The notes under the pieces: model-generated | The model's input: only the letters and a program-made list of their open reading frames with translations | Database searches by the model: none | What the model was told of the DNA's origin: nothing | Source: Tethya wilhelma | Taxonomy: Eukaryota; Porifera; Demospongiae; Tethyida; Tethyidae | Direction of reading: 5' to 3' | NCBI GenBank assembly: GCA_964030475.1 | Contig: CAXIPT010000001.1 | Coordinates: forward strand, 18,938,423-19,002,422 | Length of the DNA stretch: 64,000 nucleotides | Shown: piece by piece, positions 48,609-60,001 of the stretch | How the letters are laid out: every line of letters begins with the position of its first letter | Position numbering within the stretch: position 1 is the stretch's first letter | Translations under genes and position numbers: made by a program

Positions 48609-50645
48609 TCAGCATGTAACAAGCTAGCAACATGTGACTCCACTGCTCAACAAACATACATGCAGTAGTTTCCTTGATGCTCGCGACAGACTCTCCATCT
48701 CGACAGCAACGTCTTCGGGACTTAACTCCTTCATCTCCATCTTTGCTCCTCCACCATCAGGAGTGGGTGTGGTCTCCCTGGACCCAATTACATCAACTGC
48801 CGTGGCAACCTAAGAAAAAATTACCGACTAATAGTTAGAGGAATGTAAACAAATACCATGGCACACGCCATACAGTAAATTCATCACATGAGAATTGGAG
48901 TAAAATGAGAAAAAAATTAACTTTGAGCTAATCCTTAAAAATTTCAGTTGTTTCTCTCTCTATATAATTATGATATACTGTATAGCACAAAATTTGGCAG
49001 ATCTTATATATTGGCGGATTGGCAGTTTGGTAAGGATTGTCAATATTAAATCTGCCCAAGAGTCATTTTTGCACATCACATACAAACTACATACATTGCT
49101 GCATGCACTACCACCAAAACAAAATCCGCCAATCGTGAAACTTTTGACAATCTACCAATTTTATTTCGGCCAATATTCTGTGCTATACATGTCTGTGAAG
49201 AGGCTCAACATTCTCACTATATACCACATATTGGGAAAATTTTGTGTTCAAAATGTTTTGTAATTCGGATACATTATATTAAAAATTTTTAACAAGTCGT
49301 CACATTCAAAAGTTCACGCTCAAAAGTTTCACAGATTTTAATTTTCGTAAATGCAGTGTCATTTCCGATCTACGGTATATACATGTACTGTACGTGAGGA
49401 GATTCAATGTTCACAGACATTTATGTCTCTATACATGTACGTACATGAGGAGACTCACAGACCATTACCTGTAGAGTTGGTTCTGTTCTCTCAGAGATGG
49501 TGATCTCCTGGTACTTCTTCCTGCGCCCTCTCCTGGCACTGGAGGGGGAGGAGGTGGAGGACGATAGGGTAGGAGAGGAAGACTCCTGGTTTAGACTCTC
49601 GTTAGCGTCAAGATTGGTAGGGTCCTGGGAGAATAATGAGGTGGGTGTGGTTGAAGTGGGTGTGGTCACCTCTTGGGGACTTTCCCTGTCCACGTACCAA
49701 GTGGGTGAAGGGGCGGGGCTAGATATATCGTCATTTGGTTTCAAACCGTTCGAAGAAACGTTCCTAGAATGCCGTTCACTTGGACCATTTTCTACTTCCC
49801 GTTGTATGACCCTCGACCTTTTCTCGTCCGAACCATTCTGACCCCGCCTCCTCTCTTTCCCGGCTCTACCGTTGCTTAGCAACGAGGACGAGGGAGAGGG
49901 AGGGTGCTGTTGAAGAGGGCTCTCCAAGATGTAATAATCGTGACCTTCAAACTCTCCCCTCATCTGTTCCCCCTGTTCCTCCCGCGATGAGGACACCTCG
50001 GACCCACTACTGGCCGAGGGACTGACATGGCCGTTAGAGGTCACTGGGGTCAAGTTCAACTGATGTTTCTGAGGGGGCGATGCTGCACCACCATCTTGAG
50101 TGCTATGTGCGTATAAAACTGTTTGGCGATGTATAATTTGGCAATTTGCAGATCAATTTGCCAATTTGCCAAATTTATACCCACTACATAGTATCCCAGC
50201 TGTAGATATGTATGCCATACCTGGTGCTATAAACCATCCTGTACCTTGTCTTGTCCGCAGGTGATGCCGCAAAGTACATCTTTTCCAAGTCCAATCTCAC
50301 CAAGAACCAACTCTACCATATATGGTCAGTGCCCATTATAAATTAATGATAATTATGTCATTCTTACGTCATTTGACAAAAATAGTGCACAAATCAAAGT
50401 TTAATTTATTTTTTATGCAAAAATGTTAGAATTACTGCTATACTGTTTTACTAGACTAGCATTGCTATAACTGTTGCTCATTGTTTTAATGATGTCATTA
50501 TTACATCATAGGAAATTATCGGACATTGACAGAGATGGCCACCTGAGTTTCTTGGAGTTCACCATCGCCATGCACCTCATCTTTGTGGCTAAGATCGGCT
50601 ACATTCTACCGATTGACCTTGACCCCAACACCATCCTGCCACCAT

Positions 50646-50691
<46 letters not shown>

Positions 50692-51272
50692 GTGAACTAA
50701 TGAGAAAATTTTGTAGTGCAAAGTTTGGTAAAACACATGTTGTGGTCTAAAACTTCGTGCACGCTTGTATTGCATAATGTCGAAGTTTAAATTTTTACAG
50801 TTTTGAACGGCATACAAAAATTTGCACAATATGAAAATTTTCCACTTTTGGGTATGTCAATTATCCTCACACACACACTCTTACCCTAGTTCTATCAAGT
50901 CCTCAAGACAGTCCAAGCTGAAGCCAACCAACTGCCTCGTGAGTCCAACCCCTCCCACTTCCCCTCTGGCCCCTTCACCCCTCCAACCACACCCACTCAC
51001 CTCGCTCACACTAACGAAAACAATAACCCTTTCAGCACCGACGAATTCATCAACCTTCCTGCGCAAAATTTCCACGACGGAAACTTTGACGATTTTACCG
51101 GAAATCCTTTTGTTGGCTTCGAAGAAAAATCGACCGATATTTTTATCCAGGACCAAGAATCCCACGTCTCTATAAGCAATAGCACTCAAGATGGTGGTNN
51201 NNNNNNNNNNNNNNNNNNNNNNNNNNNNNNNNNNNNNNNNNNNNNNNNNNNNNNNNNNNNNNNNNNNNNNNN

Positions 51273-51349
<77 letters not shown>

Positions 51350-52082
51350 ATGGTGGTAGGATGGTGTTGGGGTCAAGATCTATCGGTAGAATGTAGCCGA
51401 TCTTAGCCACAAAGATGAGGTGCATGGCGATGGTGAACTCCAAGAAACTTAGGTGGCCATCTCTGTCAATGTCCGATAATTTCCTATGATGTAATAATGA
51501 CATCATTAAAACAATGAGTAACAGTTACTGCAGTGCTAGTCTAGTAAAACAGTGTAGCAGTAATTCTAACAAAACAATTACCGTATAGTGGGAAATTTTC
51601 GTGGGGGAAAATTTTTGCGAATTTCGTGGTTTGGTAGCTTTCCGCGAAAATTTTCCCCCACAAAATTTGTAAGGTATGTGGTCGTCATGTATAGTTGAGA
51701 CGCAATCCACGAAAATTTTCCCCGCGAATTTCTATTCAAGACGAAAACGCAAAAATTTTCCCCCACGAAAATTTCCCGCTATACGGTAAATTTTGACTTT
51801 TGCCCAATTTTTTTGTCAAATAACGTAAGAATGACATAATTATTATTAATTTATAATGGGCACTGACCATATATGGTAGAGTTGGTTCTTGGTGAGATTG
51901 GACTTGGAAAAGATATACTTTGCGGCATCACCTGCGGACAAGACGAGGTATAGGATGGTTTATAGCACCAGGTATGGCATACATATCTACAGCTGGGATA
52001 CCGTGTAGTGGGTATAAATTTGGCAAATTGGCAAATTGATCTGCAAATTGCCAAATTATACATCGCCAAACAGTTTTATACG

Positions 52083-52115
<33 letters not shown>

Positions 52116-52456
52116 ACACACACACACACACAAACACTGCAGTATGTGGAACTAAATCAGCTATAATGCATTGCTAAAACGCAAATTCGTCGAATTTTAA
52201 GCCTGCCAAATTTACCCACTATACGATACCTATAAGTTGCCATGGCAACATCTAAGTGGTTTAGTAAAACAAAGGAAAGAATGTGGCGAGTGCAATGATT
52301 GAGCTGAAGGCATTGTTTGGAGGACATTTTTTAACAACGTACAATTTGTTAGAATCGTTTTACGAACAAACGAGGAATCAAATTTGACACTCAATTCCAC
52401 TTAATGACTTAGTCGTTGATATAGCTACATACATACAAACATACATCACTGGTAGG

Positions 52457-52535
<79 letters not shown>

Positions 52536-53032
52536 TCGTTCTCCAAATAGAGAGGTCTCAATCAATCTCCAGTGACAATAAATCTGTACACCATACCAAC
52601 ATCAACCAACACCTACTGCTAAACCGATCAATGGATGAATCTCTCTCATGCATGCAGTCACAGAGATATTAACACAGGAACAGTCTACCAGGGATTTCAA
52701 TGATACAGGAACTGATTGTCCGAATAAAGTCATAACTTAGATATCTGGGTGTTGCTAGAAAACACACCCTAGCTAATTGTTGAATTGTTGGAGATATTCA
52801 GCCTATTTTAGGTGTAACTGAAGAGGACAGGAACTGAAGGATTCACGCAGAGGTTTGGAATAGTTTCAAAAATACTATAATTAATAACATCGTGCTTTGA
52901 ATTCTTTATAGGGAAATTTTAAATTTGGTCGTTTGAAGGTTAGACACAAATTGATAGATTGAAAGTTGGCAACAGTTTTCACCTACAGCACATGTCCATG
53001 TAACTAATGATATGTTCATATAACCCTATCTG

Positions 53033-53080
<48 letters not shown>

Positions 53081-53742
53081 CTCCTACCTCCTAGCACTCC
53101 AACACCAATGTTGGACTGAAAAGCCTTGAAAGCTTTCTGACACTTCATGAGATGACTCTGGTCTGGCACAGGGAGCTGGGGGTTCACCGACTTCTGTACG
53201 ATAGCATGGAGCTGTGAGGGGAGTGAGGGTGGGAGGGGAGAGCCTGTGAGGCTGTGCTGGACGAGAGTCATGGCAACAAAGAATTCGGCAGCATTGAGTG
53301 CACCATCTTGATCAACGTCAGATAGCTTCCTGTGGGTGGAGCAAGGGGTGTGGTCAAAATAATACACAAGAAATAATAATTTTAGTTAAGAAAATATCAA
53401 AATTTTCACTACACTGATTTCTACAGATGGGTATTTCACATTTGCCTGATTATATAATCTCGAAGTTGTATAGAATATACCACACACATACACACGGTAT
53501 GGGCCAAGCTATAAAGCTGATTGCAATGGAATGCCTTTCATAGCTTAAAAATATCTCCCTTGTGTAAACTCATTTGACTAGACCATTGTCCACTTCTCAA
53601 AGCATTACTATCTACGATCGCTGATTGCAATTGTGAGACTGTTACTACACTAGCTAGTGGAGAATTGTCAGGAATCACAAATCACAGACCTTGAGGAACA
53701 ATGTTTGACAATGTTGATCCAACTGTTGTGACCACGTGGCCA

Positions 53743-53804
<62 letters not shown>

Positions 53805-55899
53805 ACCTAGGGATGATGTCTAGATAGACAATCAGTCCCTAGCCCGCACTAAACAATACTCACAAACCAGAAGGGGAAACTTTTTGGAATTTTTTGATAA
53901 AAAAACAAAAGCTTCACCATTCCTTCCTTATAAATCCACACACACCATCACTCGGTCTCCTAGCTACAAGCAAGGAAAGAGAGGATGAGCAGTAAGGCAA
54001 AACTTCCACAAAAACTTCCTTGTCAAGGTAGCCACATCCTTCAAGAAGATACCACTAGAGGATACTAGTATAGGGACTCATGGTGGGTGGGCTCACAACA
54101 TCCTGTACTGTACTGTGGAGTAATAACACTTCACATTTGGTGACTTGTAATACAATGCACTGACGCAGATTTAGAAAAATTGTCCAAAATTTTTCAAATG
54201 TACATTTGATAGGTTGAATTTCTGCATATCTTTTTCATGTATGACGCAACAGAAAATATCATGAACCCACCTTAATCTATACACAAGGTCTCAAGGCTAG
54301 AGTCACTGTTTGAAGATTTGCTATTGTACAGCTCTTCTACACAATCTGAGGCACACTTACAAACTATCCTCTCTTAGCACAAACGGTTGTACGAACATAC
54401 ACAGAGATTTTAATTTCTTTATAGTAACCCCCTACTAATGACTCTAATTAGTCATTTAACGAGTATAAAGAAAAATGGAAACATTAGTATTATGTATTCA
54501 TTGACATAAACTGTTTGTAATTACTCACCATATTTCTCCCAGAATGTCAGGAGGTAGTTTGGTCTGTAGGAAGAACTGCCTGGCTCTGCCACCTAAGAGA
54601 GAGAGAGAGAGAGAGAGAGAGATCAAACAAAATTTGCGGTTGAATACAACACTTAACTCTTTAGGGCCGATTGCGGATTTATCCGCACGCGCGTATTCAA
54701 CGCTCGCGTAATCTGCGATTTTTCGCATTTTTTATTTTATAGCTATAGCGTTTGAGCTATGAGCTTTAGACTTGCTGTGCAGTTAGGTAAGGAAGCGCTC
54801 TACTAAAATACCAAGTAAGAGTCAGGTGTAATTAGTAGGAGGGGAGATATAGGCTTTAGAGTTCAAAGGTCGCGATCGCGGCGAGATCGTGACCTTTGGT
54901 TTTAAACTCACGTTTTTTTCTTAGTGCATTGCAGGAGAAGCTTGACGCTAGCTATGGAGGTGCAGGGAGGCTTAGGCTATACCTGCATGCAAGCGCTTTT
55001 GCAGTGCTGCTCATAAAGCTGGAAAAAAGCCTAAAGTATGCAGGTCGTTTGGCGAACTTTGACCCCTTCCGTTTTTGCAAGCTTTTAAAGTTAATAAAAG
55101 CAAACCTAGAACTAATTTGATATAGCCATGGCTTATTACAACCATAGCTAAGCTCAACTAGCTACAAAAGAAAGTGGCTAAGGCTAAAGTAAGAACAAAA
55201 ATGTACAAAAACCAAGGTTAATTAAATATTCATAAAATCTAATTAAGTATGCATAATAAATTTAGGCCCTAAAGAGTTAAAGATTCAACCACATAAGCAA
55301 ACTGACTACCATAAATACAAATAATTTAATAGTGACAAAGTTCAAATCCTGTTCATAAGTGGTCCTAATGTACCCTAATCACTCTCCCTACAACCCAGTG
55401 TGTTAATGGACCCACACACCACAGCAGAGCACACTGATGGCATTCTACACATCACAAGCTACCATCAACACCCTGTCAGAACAAGACAGAGGTCTACAGG
55501 AGGCAGAGATGAAAGCTCAAGGTCCTCAAGAGCTGGAGAAATACTTCACACCACTGCTGCTAACCAACAATAAACACTGGTGTGAAAATTGCATGAATGT
55601 ACAAAAATACCATTGATAAGTCTTTTCAGAAAATGGTTGACAAATTTGACACTATGTAGATAAAGCTAGCTAGTCATGTAGCCATTATCATAGCCATTAT
55701 ACACTTGGAGGTAAGGTGTTAGAGGATTATGCAAGAATGCTAACTTAAGGGAGCTATCCAAACCCTCAAAGGCCCTCTCTTTCTCGATCTCTCTTGCTGT
55801 GACCTCAGCTATCACACCACCTGCCCCTCCAAGGAACACAGTATAAACAACACACCCGTCACTAAAACAAACAACGCTGGGAACGACTTACTCCCTTGG

Positions 55900-55969
<70 letters not shown>

Positions 55970-56290
55970 AGAAGAAATGGCTTACTGGCTAGCCATGCTG
56001 GATGCGTGGAGCTAGTCTGTGAGTGGGCTATTATACTTAAAGATCGAAATGGTTGCTAGGACAACCAACTAGGCTATAGAAACTATTGACTGGATAATGT
56101 TCACAGCTCATTAAAGGAGCCAGCCAGTCAGCTTGAGAAGATACTAGCTAAATAGTGAAGATACTGCCTCTGACTTCAACACAAATGGACAGAATGCACA
56201 CACCACGGTCCATTGTTATACATGTGTGCATTTTGTTGAAGAAATTTGGCAGATATTGTTTAATCTATGAAAACTGTGAAAGTAAAATAT

Positions 56291-56372
<82 letters not shown>

Positions 56373-56467
56373 CATACCTCTGAGGAGTGTATCTCCTGGG
56401 GTAATTCGATGATATTAAGAGAGTTGAGAACTGAGCAGAAGACACTGCCCACTTAGAACCGTCGTCT

Positions 56468-56506
<39 letters not shown>

Positions 56507-58229
56507 NATCTCTGCCTCCTGTAGACCTATGTCTTGTTCTGACAGGGTGTTGATGGTAGCTTGTGATGTGTAGAATGCCATCAGTGTGCTCTGCTGTGGT
56601 GTGTGGGTCCATTAACACACTGGGTTGTAGGGAGAGTGATTAGGGTACATTAGGACCACTTATGAACAGGATTTGAACTTTGTCACTATTAAATTATTTG
56701 TATTTATGGTAGTCAGTTTGCTTATGTGGTTGAATCTTTAACTCTTTAGGGCCTAAATTTATTATGCATACTTAATTAGATTTTATGAATATTTAATTAA
56801 CCTTGGTTTTTGTACATTTTTGTTCTTACTTTAGCCTTAGCCACTCTCTTTTGTAGCTAGTTGAGCTTAGCTATGGTTGTACTAAGCCATGGCTATATCA
56901 AATTAGTTCTAGGTTTGCTTTTATTAACTTTAAAAGCTTGCAAAAACGGAAGGGGTCAAAGTTCGCCAAACGACCTGCATACTTTAGGCTTTTTTTCCAG
57001 CTTTATGAGCAGCACTGCAAAAGCGCTTGCATGCAGGTATAGCCTAAGCCTCCCTGCACCTCCATAGCTAGCGTCAAGCTTCTCCTGCAATGCACTAAGA
57101 AAAAAACGTGAGTTTAAAACCAAAGGTCACGATCTCGCCGCGATCGCGACCTTTGAACTCTAAAGCCTATATCTCCCCTCCTACTAATTACACCTGACTC
57201 TTACTTGGTATTTTAGTAGAGCGCTTCCTTACCTAACTGCACAGCAAGTCTAAAGCTCATAGCTCAAACGCTATAGCTATAAAATAAAAAATGCGAAAAA
57301 TCGCAGATTACGCGAGCGTTGAATACGCGCGTGCGGATAAATCCGCAATCGGCCCTAAAGAGTTAAGTGTTGTATTCAACCGCAAATTTTGTTTGATCTC
57401 TCTCTCTCTCTCTCTCTCTCTCTTAGGTGGCAGAGCCAGGCAGTTCTTCCTACAGACCAAACTACCTCCTGACATCCTGGGAGAAATATGGTGAGTAATT
57501 ACAAACAGTTTATGTCAATGGATACATAATACTAATGTTTCCATTTTTCTTTATACTCGTTAAATGACTAATTAGAGTCATTAGTAGGGGGTTACTATAA
57601 AGAAATTAAAATCTCTGTGTATGTTCGTACAACCGTTTGTGCTAAGAGAGGATAGTTTGTAAGTGTGCCTCAGATTGTGTAGAGCCTGTACAATAGCAAA
57701 TCTTCAAACAGTGACTCTAGCCTTGAGACCTTGTGTATGGATTAAGGTGGGTTCATGATATTTTCTGTTGCGTCATACATGAAAAAGATATGCAGAAATT
57801 CAACCTATCAAATGTACATTTGAAAAATTTTGAACAATTTTTCTAAATCTGCCCCAGAGCGTTGTATTACAAGTCACCAAATGTGAAGTATTATTACTCC
57901 ACAATACAGTACAGGATGTTGTGAGCCCGCCCACCATGAGTCCCTATATATACTAGTATCCTCTAGTGGTGTCTTCTTGAAGGATGTGGCTACCTTGACA
58001 AGGAAGTTTTTGTGGAAGTTTTGCCTTACTGCTCATCCTCTCTTTCCTTACTCGTAGCTATATAGGAGACCAGGCATGAGAGTGATGGTGTGTGTGGATT
58101 TATAAGGAAGGAATGGTGAAGCTTTTGTTTTTTTATCAAAAAATTCCAAAACGTTTCCCCTTCTGGTTTGTAAGCTTTGTTTTGTGGGGGGCTAGGGACT
58201 GATTATCTATCTAGACATCATCACTAGGT

Positions 58230-58300
<71 letters not shown>

Positions 58301-58919
58301 NCCTCAAGGTCTGTGATTTGTGATTCCTGACAATTCTCCACTAGCTAGTGTAGTAACAGTCTCACAATTGCAATCAGCGATCGTAGATAGTAATGCTTTG
58401 AGAAGTGGACAATGGTCTAGTCAAATGAGTTTACACAAGGGAGATATTTTTAAGCAATGAAAGGCATTCCATTGCAATCAGCTTTATAGCTTGGCCCATA
58501 CCGTGTGTATGTGTGTGGTATATTCTATACAACTTTGAGATTATATAATCAGGCAAATGTGAACTATCTATCTGTAGAAATCAGTGTAGTGAAAATTTTG
58601 ATATTTTCTTAACTAAAATTATTATATTTCTTGTGTATTATTTTGACCACACCCCTTGCTCCACCCACAGGAAGCTATCTGACGTTGATCAAGATGGAGC
58701 ACTCAATGCTGCCGAATTCTTTGTTGCCATGACTCTCGTCCAGCACAGCCTCACAGGCTCTCCCCTCCCACCCTCACTCCCCTCACAGCTCCACACTATC
58801 GTACAGAAGTCGGTGAACCCCCAGCTCCCTGTGCCAGACCAGAGTCATCTCATGAAGTGTCAGAAAGCCTTCATGGCTTTTCAGTCCAACATTGGTGTTG
58901 GAGTGCTAGGAGGTAGGAG

Positions 58920-58975
<56 letters not shown>

Positions 58976-59425
58976 CATCACAAGCTACCATCAACACCCT
59001 GTCAGAACAAGACATAGGTCTACAGGAGGCAGAGATGAAAGCTCAAGGTCCTCAAGAGCTGGAGAAATACTTCACACCACTGCTGCTAATCAACAATAAA
59101 CACTGGTGTGAAAATTGCATGAATGTACAAAAATACCATTGGTAAGCCTTTTCAGAAAATGGTTGACAAATTCCACACTATGTAGATAAGGCTAGCTAGC
59201 CATGTAGCCATTATCATAGCCATTATGTACTTGGAGGTAAGGTGTTAAAGGATTATGCAAGAATGCTAACTTAAGGGAGCTATCCAAACCCTCAAAGGCC
59301 CTCTCTTTCTCGATCTCTCTTGCTGTGACCTCAGCTATCACACCACCTGCCCCTCCAAGGGACACAGTATAAACAACACACCCGTCACTAAAACAAACAA
59401 CGCTGGGAACGACTCACTCCCTTGG

Positions 59426-59471
<46 letters not shown>

Positions 59472-59770
59472 GGCTTACTGGCTAGCGATGCTGGATGCGT
59501 GGAGCTAGTCTGTGAGTGGGCTATTTAAAGAGGGAAATGGTTGTTATGGCAACCCACTAGGCTATAGAAACTATTGACTGGATAATGTTCACAACTCATT
59601 AAAGTAGCCAGCCAGTCAGCTTGAGAAGATACTAGCTAGCTAATGAAGATACTACCTCTGACTTCAACACAGAATGCACACGCCATGGTCCATTGTTATA
59701 CACGTGTGCATTTTGTTGAAGAAATTTGGCAGATATTGTTTAATCTATGAAAACTGTGAAAGTAAAATAT

Positions 59771-59846
<76 letters not shown>

Positions 59847-59946
59847 CATACCTCTGAGGAGTGTATCTCCTGGGGTAATTCGATGATAATATGTGAAGAG
59901 AGTTGAGAACTGAGCAGAAGACACTGCCCACTTAGAACCGTCGTCT

Positions 59947-60001
<55 letters not shown>

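Larger units (their letters stand above)
53078..58921. repeat. Large palindrome: 2.4-kb inverted arms around a 1-kb spacer
   Basis: Bases 53078-55513 (left) are repeated as reverse complement at about 56507-58921 (right) with few differences. Each arm holds EH-adaptor exons 3 and 4 and a TTAA-flanked element. The spacer 55455-56470 is itself repeated in direct orientation at 58974-59945. The left arm's outer end and the right arm's outer end both stop in (GT)n/(CA)n tracts. Confidence 0.9.

Noticed and set aside
54896..55120. Protein-coding gene inside the TTAA element
   Set aside because: The frame is short, matches no transposase motif, and lies in a non-autonomous element duplicated only with the palindrome.
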